Source: Streptomyces liangshanensis (GTDB lineage Bacteria > Actinomycetota > Actinomycetes > Streptomycetales > Streptomycetaceae). From it: 64,000 nt of DNA. The position numbers and the translations under genes are program-made. The stretch is taken from assembly GCF_011694815.1 (NCBI RefSeq), contig NZ_CP050177.1:7199501-7263500 (forward strand), written 5' to 3'. This document shows, one piece after another, positions 25,454 to 34,590 of this stretch; the first letter of the stretch is position 1; the number at the start of each line of letters is the position of its first letter. The notes beneath the pieces were generated by a model. The model was not told where the DNA came from. It searched no databases and saw only the letters and a list, made by a program, of their open reading frames with translations.

Positions 25454-27201
25454 GGGGTCGGCGTCGAGCCGTACGCGCTCAGGAACCGGTCGCGGAACTG
25501 GTCCATCCGCCAGACGGGCGCGCCGGCCCCCGGCTCGAGCCCGTCCTGCCAGCCCCAGCCCGCCATCCGGTCGAGCACCTTCGGGTCGTGGGCGACCAGC
25601 GCGATCGGCACGTCCCGGCCGAAGCCGTTGTGGGTGACGGTCGGGACGGGCTGGTGGTCGCCGAGGAAGACGAGCACGGTGTTCTTGTCGCCGTACTTCG
25701 TCACGTAGTCCACGAGATTGCTCACCGAGTACTCGACGGAGTGCGCGTACTCGGCGCGTACCAGCTTCGGGTCCTTCCACACCTCGGCGCGCGTCTTGCC
25801 CTGCGCCTTGATGCCCTCGTAGACCGAACCGTCACCGACCTGGTCCCAGCCGATCGTCTTCGGCAGGGGGGCCCACGGGTTGTGGCTGGAGACGAGGATG
25901 ATCTCCGCCATCAGCGGCTCGCGGTCCTTCTTGCCGTGCTCCAGGCGCTCGAACGCCGACAGGCTGTACTGGTCGGGGATCGGCGACCAGCCGAACTTCG
26001 GGCCCTGGTAGCCGAGATGGTGGGAGTCGTAGACGTGGTCGAGGCCGTAGAACTTCCCCTCGGGCCAGGACTCGGTCACCCCCGGCATGATGCCGACCGT
26101 CCGCCAGGCGCCGGTGCGCTCGAAGGCGCTCGTGAGCGACATCCGGTCGCTGGTGGTGATGGACTCGTAGCCCTGCTGGTTCTTGATCCACAGACCCGTG
26201 TTGAAGGTGGAGTGGGCGAGCCAGCTGCCGCCGCCGTACGTCGGTGAGGTGAGGAAGGCGCTGCGGGACGAGAACCCGGCCTGGCGCAGCCGCTCGGTCC
26301 CGTCCGCGAGCATCGCCCCGATCTCCGACGACGTCTGCGGCTCCTCCAGCGCGTTGCGGCCGTAGCTCTCGATGAACGCGAAGATGACGTCCTTGCCGCG
26401 CAGCCCGGTCAGGAGCTGGTCGGGCGGGGTGTCCTTGAAGTTGTCCTTGGCGGCCGCGTTGGACAGTTCGCGCTGGTCCCGCCAGCTCTCGCCCACCAGC
26501 TTCACGTGGTGGTCGACGAGCGCGGCGGCGTTCCTGGCGGCGACGGGAGCGCCGGCGAGCTGCGCGCCGAGGGCCGCGCAGGCGATCCAGGCGGTGCCGA
26601 GGACGGCGGAGGTACGGAACGTCACCGCGCGGTGCCGGGCCAGGAGGCCGCTCAGCCGGAGGACCGCGAGCGTCATCAGGACCAGGACGGCGATCACGAG
26701 GACCACCACCCCGATCACGGCCCCGATCGCGGCGGCGCCGCCGACCGAGTCCCGCACGAACGCCTCGCCGTCGTCGAACAGGACCCAGTCGAGCCGGACG
26801 TCGAACGGCCGGTCGAAGTTCGCGTAGAAGCCCATGTCGAGAAAGTTGAGGAGGGTCAGCAGCCCGAGACCGAGCCCGATGACCACCGCCGCGATCCGCC
26901 GCGGCCGCGGCGGCAGGACGAGGAGGAGGACCGCCGCCAGGACGCCTTCCGCCGGGATGCGGCCGAACGACGCGGGGGAGAGGCGGGACAGGTCGTTCGG
27001 CAGCAACAGGGCCGTGAGCACCAGCAGCGCGGACAGGACGGTCAGGACCCGCGACACGGCCGGGCGCCGGAACCACCGGCCGCCGCCGCCCTCGGCACCG
27101 CCGCTGTCACCGCCGCTGTCACCGGCGTCCGGTGACGGACCGTCATCGGTGAGGAGCGTGCGGTCGTCCGGCCGCTGACGGGAACGCGTGAAGAGAGGCA
27201 A
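25450..27201 (-). CDS. LTA-synthase-like membrane sulfatase family protein
   Basis: About 583 residues from TTG 27201, preferred because GGAAGGA lies nine bases upstream; the frame opens further to 27303. Four or five N-terminal membrane helices are followed by an extracellular alkaline-phosphatase-superfamily domain: FAFIESYGRNALEE (metal Glu), SPTYGGGSWLAH (nucleophile region), SHNPWAPLP, and VFLGDHQP with the late Asp-His ligands. LtaS-type enzymes transfer glycerol-phosphate from phosphatidylglycerol; others are phosphoethanolamine transferases. A GDPD gene 118 bp upstream on the same strand fits glycerophosphate metabolism. Confidence 0.8.
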   Translation of the reverse strand: MPLFTRSRQRPDDRTLLTDDGPSPDAGDSGGDSGGAEGGGGRWFRRPAVSRVLTVLSALLVLTALLLPNDLSRLSPASFGRIPAEGVLAAVLLLVLPPRPRRIAAVVIGLGLGLLTLLNFLDMGFYANFDRPFDVRLDWVLFDDGEAFVRDSVGGAAAIGAVIGVVVLVIAVLVLMTLAVLRLSGLLARHRAVTFRTSAVLGTAWIACAALGAQLAGAPVAARNAAALVDHHVKLVGESWRDQRELSNAAAKDNFKDTPPDQLLTGLRGKDVIFAFIESYGRNALEEPQTSSEIGAMLADGTERLRQAGFSSRSAFLTSPTYGGGSWLAHSTFNTGLWIKNQQGYESITTSDRMSLTSAFERTGAWRTVGIMPGVTESWPEGKFYGLDHVYDSHHLGYQGPKFGWSPIPDQYSLSAFERLEHGKKDREPLMAEIILVSSHNPWAPLPKTIGWDQVGDGSVYEGIKAQGKTRAEVWKDPKLVRAEYAHSVEYSVSNLVDYVTKYGDKNTVLVFLGDHQPVPTVTHNGFGRDVPIALVAHDPKVLDRMAGWGWQDGLEPGAGAPVWRMDQFRDRFLSAYGSTPTP

Positions 27202-27319
27202 CCCGGGGATCCTTCCGTGCGAGGCCCGCTGAGGGCACGGCGGACCCGGTTCGGAAGTGGGGGCCGCCGTCAGGGGTACGGACCGCCGGCGGTTTCGGTT
27301 CAATCACCACGGATCTGTT

Positions 27320-28024
27320 TCAGGAAGTGGCGTGGTCCGTTCCGGGAGTGGCCCGGGCCGCCCGCGGGATCTCCGGGAAGTCCGTCGTCACACCCGCCAG
27401 CCGGAAGGCCCGCGCGAGCCCCACCTGCTCCTCCGTGTTGACCACCCAGCCGATCACCCGCAGGCCCTCGGCGTGCGCGCGCTCGACGGTCTCCAGCGTG
27501 AGCCGGCGGATGTTCAGCGCCAGCGTGGCCGCGCCCACCGCCTTCGCCCGGTCGACCACGTCCGCGCCCCAGCGGCTCGCGATCAGCACGGTCCGTACGC
27601 CCGGCACGAGCGCGGCGATCTCGGCCACCGCCTCGTCGTGGAACGACGACACCTCGACGCGCCCGGCCAGGTCGCGCCGGCGCATCACCCCGGCGAGCGC
27701 CCGCGCCGCCGCCGCGTCCTTGATCTCCGCCTGGAGCGGGGACGCCACGGCGTCCAGCACCTCCTCGAACACGGGGATCCGCTCCCCGTCCCCGGCGTCC
27801 AGCTCCCGCAGCTCCGCGAGGGTCCGCTCGGCGATCGCGCCCGTACCGTCGGTCGTCCGGTCCACCTCCGTGTCGTGCATGACGACCAGGGCGCCGTCCT
27901 TGCTCAGGTGCAGGTCGAGTTCGAGGGCGTCCATACCGGCCTGCTCGGCGCGCCGGAAGGAGCGCAGGGTGTTCTCCGGCTCCACCCCCATCACCCCGCG
28001 GTGGCCGATGATCTGGAAGGTCAT
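27320..28024 (-). CDS. Glycerophosphodiester phosphodiesterase
   Basis: 234 residues from ATG 28024 with GAGGAG upstream; no signal peptide, so cytoplasmic. Catalytic features of the GDPD barrel are present: HRGVMGVEPENTL, then LELDLHLSKDGALVVMHD with the metal-binding Glu/Asp and the second catalytic His, and DRTTDGTG. It hydrolyses glycerophosphodiesters to glycerol-3-phosphate and an alcohol. Same strand as the LTA-synthase-like gene downstream. Confidence 0.9.
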   Translation of the reverse strand: MTFQIIGHRGVMGVEPENTLRSFRRAEQAGMDALELDLHLSKDGALVVMHDTEVDRTTDGTGAIAERTLAELRELDAGDGERIPVFEEVLDAVASPLQAEIKDAAAARALAGVMRRRDLAGRVEVSSFHDEAVAEIAALVPGVRTVLIASRWGADVVDRAKAVGAATLALNIRRLTLETVERAHAEGLRVIGWVVNTEEQVGLARAFRLAGVTTDFPEIPRAARATPGTDHATS

Positions 28025-28117
28025 GCGTACTCCTCGACGGGAAGGCCGCTGAGCAGCGGCGGAGCGTGACCTCACTGTACGGACGCCGGCCGGTGATCTT
28101 CGAGTTCTCCGTCGATT

Positions 28118-28128
28118 ACACTATGTGT
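28118..28128. promoter_or_regulatory. Small inverted repeat in GDPD/reductase divergent gap
   Basis: ACAC-TAT-GTGT in a locally A+T-rich patch midway between the two divergent starts. It could be an operator for either gene; arms are only 4 bp. Confidence 0.3.
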
Positions 28129-28209
28129 CGTAGTAGTCGCTGTGGGTGCCTGCGGGGTGCGTGCGGTCGGCGCTCTTGGCGTATCGATTCATCTCTGGGG
28201 GAGTTCTCC

Positions 28210-29619
28210 GTGGTTCCGCGCGACCCGATCCAGCCTGCCCACCCGTCCGAGCGGGACTCGGTGGCGCGTCACCTGCGCGCGCACTACCCGGAGCTGTGGC
28301 CGCCCGTGCCGGTGTACGGCGCCTACGACCGGAGCCGCATGCTGCGCTGCGCCGAGAGCATCGACTCCGTGCTGCACAAGGTGGGTTGCTTCCCCGACCA
28401 CGCGGAAGCGTTCGAACGTACCGTCGGCTACGCCGAGCGGGCCTTCGACCTGTACGAGGGGCGCCGCGAGCCGTCGTATCCGGCGGACCGGGTGTTCCTC
28501 GCCCCCAGCCGCATGGCGGACGACGACCCTCTGTACGGCGACGAGTTCGGCGAGACCCTGCCCCTGCTGACCTCCCTCCACGGGCTCGACTCCGGGACCG
28601 TCCGGCACTTCCTGTCCCTCCTGCCGCCGTCCGTCCTGTGCTCCTACCAGGTGCACGACGGGCGCCAGGGCCACATCGTGCTCGCTCCTCTCAACAGCGG
28701 CCTGACCGCGGACCTGGGGGCGGACCGGGCGGCCGAGACCGCGCGGCGCGTCGTCCAGGACGCCGCCGTCTTCGCCCGTGACCGGCTGGGCGCGCGGGTG
28801 GCCGGGCTGGGCGCCACCCTGCCGAGCCTCACCCGCTTCGGCCGCACCGTCGACGTCCCTGGGCTCGTCACCACCACGGGCCACGGCGGGACCGTGCACC
28901 TGATCAGGATCCTGGCCCGGGACGTCGCCGCGACCCTCCTGGACGGGAGCGGGCCGCTGACCGTCGGCGTCCTCGGCGCCGCCGGGTCCATCGGGGCGTC
29001 GATCCTCGCCGCCCTCCAGCAGGAGTTCCCCGACACCCCCTTCGTCGCCTGCGACCGGCCCGGCCGCCTGGGCCGCGTCCGGCGCGTGGCGGAGCGGCAG
29101 GGGAATCCCGCCCGCACGCTCGTCACCGCCGACCCCGCCGACCTCTTCTCCCGTTGCCGGCTGATCGTCTCGGCCATCACCGAGAAGCTGGACCTCTCCC
29201 GGGCCGCCGCCGGGGCCGACCTCACCGGCACCGTCCTCATCGACGACAGCCAGCCCGGCTGCGTGGCCCGCGACCAGTGGGAGGCGCGGGGCGGTCTCCT
29301 GCTGTGGCCCGTCGGGTCGGCCGAGGCGGGTGGCCCCCTCCACCGCGAGAACGACCTGTTGTTCGGTGCCGCGTCGGGCGTCGTCCACCCCTACGACGTC
29401 TGGGGCTGCGAGGCGGAGGCCGCGGCCGTCGCGCTGACCGGCGAGCACGACGCCGCCCTGCGCGCACCCGTCACCCCCGACGACGCCCTGCGCGTCGGGG
29501 AACTGTGCGCCCGCATCGGCGTCACGGCCGCACAGCCCCAGTCGTACGGACGCCCCGCCGTCCCCGCGCCAGTGGCGGACAGGAAAAACTGCGGCGACCA
29601 TGGGGGGAGGGCAGGATAA
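28210..29619 (+). CDS. Rossmann-fold protein resembling acyl-ACP reductase
   Basis: 469 residues from GTG 28210, chosen for GGGGGAG upstream. N-terminal half unassigned. The middle reads GLGATLPSLTRFGRTVD, then TTTGHGG, then VGVLGAAGSIGASI (dinucleotide loop) and LIDDSQPG. That order (GLGG/TS..T, TTGN, GATGDIG, IDGGYP) is the order of cyanobacterial long-chain acyl-ACP reductase, whose catalytic Cys follows GVVEH; here GVVHPYDVWGC places a Cys nearby. If the match holds it would make a fatty aldehyde from acyl-ACP or acyl-CoA. A shikimate-dehydrogenase-like enzyme of another function is the alternative. It stands 80 bp before DUF6421. Confidence 0.55.
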   Translation: MVPRDPIQPAHPSERDSVARHLRAHYPELWPPVPVYGAYDRSRMLRCAESIDSVLHKVGCFPDHAEAFERTVGYAERAFDLYEGRREPSYPADRVFLAPSRMADDDPLYGDEFGETLPLLTSLHGLDSGTVRHFLSLLPPSVLCSYQVHDGRQGHIVLAPLNSGLTADLGADRAAETARRVVQDAAVFARDRLGARVAGLGATLPSLTRFGRTVDVPGLVTTTGHGGTVHLIRILARDVAATLLDGSGPLTVGVLGAAGSIGASILAALQQEFPDTPFVACDRPGRLGRVRRVAERQGNPARTLVTADPADLFSRCRLIVSAITEKLDLSRAAAGADLTGTVLIDDSQPGCVARDQWEARGGLLLWPVGSAEAGGPLHRENDLLFGAASGVVHPYDVWGCEAEAAAVALTGEHDAALRAPVTPDDALRVGELCARIGVTAAQPQSYGRPAVPAPVADRKNCGDHGGRAG

Positions 29620-29699
29620 TTTCCCTTGACTGCCTTGTATGGGAGAACTTGGCGCATATACGCTGCCTTGACGCAAGATTCTCCTGTGGAGGAAGTGAC

Positions 29700-31097
29700 A
29701 TGACGGAAATTCTTGAGCAGGACCCCGCTGGGCGCCGCATAAACAGCGACGCCCGGGTGATCGCCCACCCGGCCTGGCCGGAGCTCAAGAGCGCCGTCGA
29801 GGAGATCCGCCCCTGGCAGTCCAAGGACGGCTCCGTCGACCTCGCCGCCGAGGGCGCGCCGACGCGCGCCGCGGCCGAGGCCGCCGTCGACCGGGTGATC
29901 GCCGCAGTCGAGCAGCTCGCCCCCCTCCTGCCGCACGACTCCGCGTACCACGCGGCGCTCGTCGCGGACCTGCGCAAGTGGGCCGCCGACGGCTTCGCCG
30001 TACCGGACTTCCTGGACTCGCTCCTCGCCTTCCGGCCCGCCGCCGACCGCGCGGACGGCCTCCAGCACCTCGCGGTCTTCCCCATGTACACGCAGAACGG
30101 CAACCCGGACCGCAACTTCGAGGCGGTCGTCGTGCGCATGGTCTGGCCCGAGTGGCTGGCCGAGCTGGAGCGCACCCGCTACGACAACCCGCTGTTCTGC
30201 GGCATCACCTTCGAGGACTTCACCGCCGGTTACGACACGAACTCGGCGGTGTTCTTCCCCGAGACCATCGCCGTGCGCGAGGCCCCCGAGCGCTTCAGCT
30301 GGGGCGGCATCTTCTGCGACCGCGAGGCGGCCCGCTTCCGCCGGGTCACCGAGGCCGCCGTCGGCGTCCTCGGTGTCGAACTGCCCGAGGACATCCGGGA
30401 GATGGTCGCCGACCAGGAGCGCTGCCAGCAGGCCTTCGTACTCTGGGACATGATCCACGACCGGACGCACAGCCACGGCGACCTGCCCTTCGACCCCTTC
30501 ATGATCAAGCAGCGCCAGCCGTTCTGGATGTACGGCCTCGAAGAACTGCGCTGCGACCTCACCGCGTTCCGCGAGGCCGTCCAGCTGGAGGCCGACGGGG
30601 TCCCGCAGGGCCGCGACGTGCAGTACGCGATCCTCTTCGACCGGATGTTCCGCTTCCCGGTCACGGGCGCCCGTGAGCGCAACTACGACGGTCTCGGCGG
30701 CCAGCTCCTCTTCGCGTACCTCCACCAGCACGACGTCGTGCGCTGGACGGACAACACCCTGCACATCGACTGGGATCGAGCCCCGGAGGTCACCAAGCGC
30801 CTCTGCGCCGAGATCGAGGACCTGTACCGGGCGGGCATCGACCGCCCCAAGCTCGTCCACTGGTTCGCCGCGTACGACCTGGTCTCCGCCTACCTCTCCC
30901 CGCACCCCGGATCCCGCTGGGCCAAGGGCCCCGACGCACTCGACCTGACCCAGCCGCCCCGTAAACTGGTGGACGACGTGCTGCCGGACGAGTTCCCGCT
31001 CAGCATGTTCTACGAGGCACTCTCCAAGAAGCTGAAGAACGTGATCGCTTCCACCAAGGGGATCACCGCGACAAGCACCGAGCGAGTGGCCGCGTGA
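29700..31097 (+). CDS. DUF6421 family protein
   Basis: 465 residues from ATG 29700 (GGAGG seven bases upstream). A soluble protein without signal or membrane helix. Rich in His, Asp and Glu; the motif MIHDRTHSHGDLPFDPFMIKQ is suggestive of a metal site but no known enzyme motif is recognised. The family is widespread in streptomycetes and of unknown function. First gene of a tight three-gene operon with an SDR and a PLP aldolase (4-bp overlaps). The leader is A+T rich with TTGACT at 29626-29631 but no clear -10. Confidence 0.75.
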   Translation: MTEILEQDPAGRRINSDARVIAHPAWPELKSAVEEIRPWQSKDGSVDLAAEGAPTRAAAEAAVDRVIAAVEQLAPLLPHDSAYHAALVADLRKWAADGFAVPDFLDSLLAFRPAADRADGLQHLAVFPMYTQNGNPDRNFEAVVVRMVWPEWLAELERTRYDNPLFCGITFEDFTAGYDTNSAVFFPETIAVREAPERFSWGGIFCDREAARFRRVTEAAVGVLGVELPEDIREMVADQERCQQAFVLWDMIHDRTHSHGDLPFDPFMIKQRQPFWMYGLEELRCDLTAFREAVQLEADGVPQGRDVQYAILFDRMFRFPVTGARERNYDGLGGQLLFAYLHQHDVVRWTDNTLHIDWDRAPEVTKRLCAEIEDLYRAGIDRPKLVHWFAAYDLVSAYLSPHPGSRWAKGPDALDLTQPPRKLVDDVLPDEFPLSMFYEALSKKLKNVIASTKGITATSTERVAA

Positions 31098-31912
31098 GCA
31101 CTCGCGAGCCGGAGGCGACGGTCATGGACGACGAGAACGGCGACCCCAACGCGAGCTGGTGGATCGAGGGCAGCGGCAGGCTCGACGGCGCCGTGATCGC
31201 CGTCGCCGGGGCCGCGGGCCCGGCGGGACGCGCCACCCTGCTGAGGCTGGCCGAGGCCGGCGCGACGGTCGTCGGCTCGGACGCCGACCCCGCGCGGCTC
31301 GCCGAGGCGGTCGACGCCGCCCGGTACGCGCACGGCGGCGCCACGGTCACCGGGGACACCGTTGACCTGCTCGACCTCGACGCCACCCGCGTCTGGGCCG
31401 AGAAGACCGAGAAGGAGTTCGGCCGCATCGACGGCCTGGTTCACCTCGTCGGCGGCTGGCGCGGCAGCGCCACCTTCGCCGACACCGACCTGGCCGACTG
31501 GGACCTGCTGGAGAAGCTGCTGATCCGTACGGTCCAGCACACCTCCCTTGCCTTCCACGACGGACTCCTGCGCAGCGACCGCGGCCGCTACCTGCTCATC
31601 AGCGCCGCCGGCGCGTCGAAGCCCACCGCGGGCAACGCCGCGTACGCCGCCTCCAAGGCCGCCGCCGAGGCGTGGACCCTGGCGCTGGGCGACGCGTTCC
31701 GCAAGGCGGGGGGCGACGAGGGGCCGCGTTCCGCGGCTGCCATCCTGGTCATCAAGGCACTGGTGCACGACGCGATGCGCGCCGAGCGCCCGAATGCGAA
31801 GTTCGCGGGCTTCACCGATGTCACCGACCTGGCCGAGGCCATCGCCGGTGTCTGGGACAGGCCCGCCCAGGATGTGAACGGAAAGCGCCTGTGGCTGACC
31901 CCCGAGTCGTGA
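31094..31912 (+). CDS. SDR family NAD(P)-dependent oxidoreductase
   Basis: 272 residues from GTG 31094 in a GTGA overlap with DUF6421; an ATG at 31124 is a possible shorter start. Classical SDR: VAGAAGPAGRAT nucleotide loop, DGLVHLVGG in place of NNAG, LISAAGAS with the catalytic Ser, and AYAASKAAAEAW with Tyr-x-x-x-Lys. Substrate unknown. Cytoplasmic; middle gene of the operon. Confidence 0.88.
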   Translation: MSTREPEATVMDDENGDPNASWWIEGSGRLDGAVIAVAGAAGPAGRATLLRLAEAGATVVGSDADPARLAEAVDAARYAHGGATVTGDTVDLLDLDATRVWAEKTEKEFGRIDGLVHLVGGWRGSATFADTDLADWDLLEKLLIRTVQHTSLAFHDGLLRSDRGRYLLISAAGASKPTAGNAAYAASKAAAEAWTLALGDAFRKAGGDEGPRSAAAILVIKALVHDAMRAERPNAKFAGFTDVTDLAEAIAGVWDRPAQDVNGKRLWLTPES

Positions 31913-33003
31913 AGTCCGGCCGGCCCCGATCCCCGGAGGCCGCCGGTACGGACGCCCGCCGGCACCACGATCCCCAGGTACGCGGCTTCGCCAGCGACAA
32001 CTACGCCGGCGCGCACCCGGAGATCCTCGCCGCGCTCGCCCTGGCCAACGGAGGCCACCAGGTCTCCTACGGCGAGGACGACTACACCGGCCACCTCCAG
32101 CGGGTCATGCACAGCCACTTCGGGTCGGCCGCCGAGGCCTTCCCCGTCTTCAACGGCACCGGCGCCAACGTGGTCGCGCTCCAGGCGATGACCGAGCGCT
32201 GGGGCGCCGTCATCTGCGCCGAGTCCGCCCACATCAACACCGACGAGGGCGGCGCGCCCGAGCGGATGGGCGGCCTCAAGCTGCTGACCGTACCGACCGA
32301 GGACGGCAAGCTCACGCCCGACCTCATCGACCGGCAGGCCTTCGGCTTCGACGACGAACACCGCGCCATGCCGCAGGTCGTGTCGATCACCCAGAGCACC
32401 GAACTGGGCACGCTCTACACGCCCGACGAGATCAAGGCGCTCTGCGACCACGCCCACGGCCTGGGCATGAAGGTCCACCTGGACGGCGCGCGGATAGCCA
32501 ACGCGGCCGCCGCGCTGGACGTCCCGATGCGCACCTTCACCAACGCCGCCGGCGTGGACGTCCTCTCCTTCGGCGGGACGAAGAACGGCATGCTCTTCGG
32601 CGAGGCCGTCGTGGTGCTCGACCCCGGCGCCGTCCGGGAGGTGAAGCGGCTGCGCAAGCTGTCCATGCAGCTGTCGTCCAAGATGCGCTTCGTCTCGGTG
32701 CAGTTGGAGGCCCTCCTCGCCGGGGACCTGTGGCTGCGCAGCGCCCGGCACAGCAACGCCATGGCGCAGCGGCTCGCCGAGGGCGTGCGCGCGGTCGGCG
32801 GGGTCGAGATCCTCTACCCCGTGCAGGCCAACGCGGTCTTCGCGCGGCTGCCGCACGACGTGGGCGTGCGCCTCCAGAAGCGCTTCCGCTTCTACTTCTG
32901 GGACGAACAGGCCGGGGACGTCCGCTGGATGTGCTCCTTCGACACCACCGAGGATGACGTGGACCGCTTCCTCTTCGCCCTCAAGGAAGAACTCGCCGCA
33001 TAG
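31909..33003 (+). CDS. Threonine aldolase family PLP enzyme
   Basis: 364 residues from GTG 31909, which overlaps the SDR stop as GTGA; GTG 31891 in frame is an alternative. Fold-type-I PLP enzyme of the beta-eliminating-lyase/threonine-aldolase family: FASDNYAGAHPEIL at the start, FPVFNGTGANVVAL, HINTDEGGAPE, MKVHLDGARIANAA (Asp contacting the PLP nitrogen) and SFGGTKNG with the Schiff-base Lys. These enzymes cleave L-threonine or L-allo-threonine to glycine and acetaldehyde, or related beta-hydroxy amino acids. Confidence 0.88.
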   Translation: MKSGRPRSPEAAGTDARRHHDPQVRGFASDNYAGAHPEILAALALANGGHQVSYGEDDYTGHLQRVMHSHFGSAAEAFPVFNGTGANVVALQAMTERWGAVICAESAHINTDEGGAPERMGGLKLLTVPTEDGKLTPDLIDRQAFGFDDEHRAMPQVVSITQSTELGTLYTPDEIKALCDHAHGLGMKVHLDGARIANAAAALDVPMRTFTNAAGVDVLSFGGTKNGMLFGEAVVVLDPGAVREVKRLRKLSMQLSSKMRFVSVQLEALLAGDLWLRSARHSNAMAQRLAEGVRAVGGVEILYPVQANAVFARLPHDVGVRLQKRFRFYFWDEQAGDVRWMCSFDTTEDDVDRFLFALKEELAA

Positions 33004-33063
33004 TTATGTAGCAATCCGGATAACCAGTGGATGGATGGCCGCGCGTTCCCTAGAGTGACAGGC

Positions 33064-33645
33064 ATGCAGCTGATCCAGCGCAATCCTGATCTCTCCGCCT
33101 ATCTGGCGGCCGATGAGGCCATCGATCATCACCATCCGCTGGTACGGGAGACGGCGGCGCGTCTCCGTCCCCCGGAGGGCGGTGCATACGCATACGCCCG
33201 AGCCGCCTTCGAGTTCGTCCGCGACGAGATCCCGCACTCCTGCGACACGGGGGACCAGCGCGTCACCTGGCGCGCCTCCGACGTGATCGGGCGGCGCACC
33301 GGCATCTGCTACGCCAAGGCCCACGCGCTGGCGGCGCTGCTCCGGGCGGAGTCGATCCCCGCCGCGCTCTGCTACCAGGAGTTCGACGTCGTCCACGGCC
33401 TGGTCGCGGTCCGGCTCCCGGACCGCGACCGCTGGGACCGGCAGGACCCGCGCGGCAACAAGCCGGGCGTGGACGCCCAGTTCTCGCTGGACGACGAGCG
33501 GTTGGCCTTCGCCCCCGAGCCGCTCTTCGGCGAGCGGGACCACCCCGTCCTGTTCGAGGCGCCGCACCCGGCGGTCCTGCGGGCGCTCCGGGCCGCTCCG
33601 GACCTGGACCACCTGGTCAGAACGCTGCCCACCGCGCTCCACTGA
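33064..33645 (+). CDS. Transglutaminase-like cysteine protease-fold protein
   Basis: 193 residues from ATG 33064. The transglutaminase core is complete: RTGICYAKAHALAALLR (Cys), HGLVAVRLP (His) and VDAQFSLDD (Asp). Proteins of this core are amide hydrolases or peptidases; no signal peptide, so intracellular. There is no Shine-Dalgarno; TAGAGT (33051-33056) ends seven bases before the ATG, so the message is probably leaderless. Confidence 0.85.
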   Translation: MQLIQRNPDLSAYLAADEAIDHHHPLVRETAARLRPPEGGAYAYARAAFEFVRDEIPHSCDTGDQRVTWRASDVIGRRTGICYAKAHALAALLRAESIPAALCYQEFDVVHGLVAVRLPDRDRWDRQDPRGNKPGVDAQFSLDDERLAFAPEPLFGERDHPVLFEAPHPAVLRALRAAPDLDHLVRTLPTALH

Positions 33646-33655
33646 GCGGGTGGGC
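33627..33655. terminator. Terminator after transglutaminase gene
   Basis: GCCCACC (33627-33633) pairs with GGTGGGC (33649-33655), extended inward by CGCT/AGCG with one bulged base. The stop codon is in the loop side; the acyltransferase converges from the right. Confidence 0.6.
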
Positions 33656-33701
33656 AGGACGCGGGAAGAGCGTTCAGGCCGTCACGGCCGGGAGCCGGTG
33701 G

Positions 33702-34448
33702 TCAGCCGGCGGCGGCGGGACGGCCGGTCTCGGCCTCGCGCACCTGGGCCGCCGTCGGAGCCGTACCCCCGAGGTGCGCGGGCACCCACCAGGTGTCGTT
33801 CGCGTCCTTGGGACGTACCGGATAGGCGCGCTGCGCCGCCTCCAGCAGCTCCTGCACCCGGTCGCGCAGCCGCCGCGTGATGGCGCCCGCGTACTGGTCG
33901 GCCGGGGCCTCCATGGGTTCGCCCACCCGCATCGTCACCGGGATGTGCTGGCGCCGGAAGTTGCGCGGCCGCCCCTTGGTCCACAGCCGCTGGGTGCCCC
34001 ACAGCGCCATCGGGATCAGCGGGACGCCGGCCTCCTGCGCCATCCGGGCCGCGCCCGACTTGAAGCTCTTGAGCGTGAAGGACGGGGAGATCGTCGCCTC
34101 GGGGAAGACCCCGATGATCTCGCCCGAGCGCAGCGAGTCCAGGGCGTGCGCGTACGCCGTCTCACCCTGCTTGCGGTCCACCGGGATGTGCTTCATGCCG
34201 CGCATCAGCGGACCGGAGATCCGGTGCTTGAAGACCGAGTCCTTCGCCATGAAGCGCACCAGGCGCTTCTGGGGGAGCACGGTGAGGCCCGCGAAGATGA
34301 AGTCCAGATAGCTGATGTGGTTGCTGACGAGCACCGCTCCGCCGGTCCGCGGGATGTTCTCCGACCCCTGCGTGTCGATCTTCAGGTCCAGCGCCTTGAA
34401 CATGGTGCGGGCGGCGCCGATGACCGGCCGATAGACGAGCTCTGCCAT
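33702..34448 (-). CDS. 1-acyl-sn-glycerol-3-phosphate acyltransferase family protein
   Basis: 248 residues. The PlsC signature is present: SNHISYLDFIF (H-x4-D catalytic block), a KxxxRxxPxxG-like KHIPVDRK region, and FPEATIS (glycerol-phosphate binding), then PVTMRVGEP. It acylates lysophosphatidate or a related acceptor at the inner membrane face, in phospholipid synthesis. The DUF4395 gene on the same strand lies 142 bp upstream. Confidence 0.9.
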   Translation of the reverse strand: MAELVYRPVIGAARTMFKALDLKIDTQGSENIPRTGGAVLVSNHISYLDFIFAGLTVLPQKRLVRFMAKDSVFKHRISGPLMRGMKHIPVDRKQGETAYAHALDSLRSGEIIGVFPEATISPSFTLKSFKSGAARMAQEAGVPLIPMALWGTQRLWTKGRPRNFRRQHIPVTMRVGEPMEAPADQYAGAITRRLRDRVQELLEAAQRAYPVRPKDANDTWWVPAHLGGTAPTAAQVREAETGRPAAAG

Positions 34449-34590
34449 CTGGGGTGGACCCTTCTGTTCCGGGGAGGGTTCTCCCGGCGGAAGTTACGCA
34501 GCCGTAGGTTTTCGGCATTGGGCCGATCGTGCCCCATACGCGGCGCCGTGGCCAGTCCTGCTCTTCCCGCGGGGCGAGATTCTCGTCACG

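Noticed and set aside
29619..29700. A precise promoter for DUF6421
   Set aside because: TTGACT at 29626-29631 has no acceptable -10 at 16-19 bp; the A+T richness is suggestive only.
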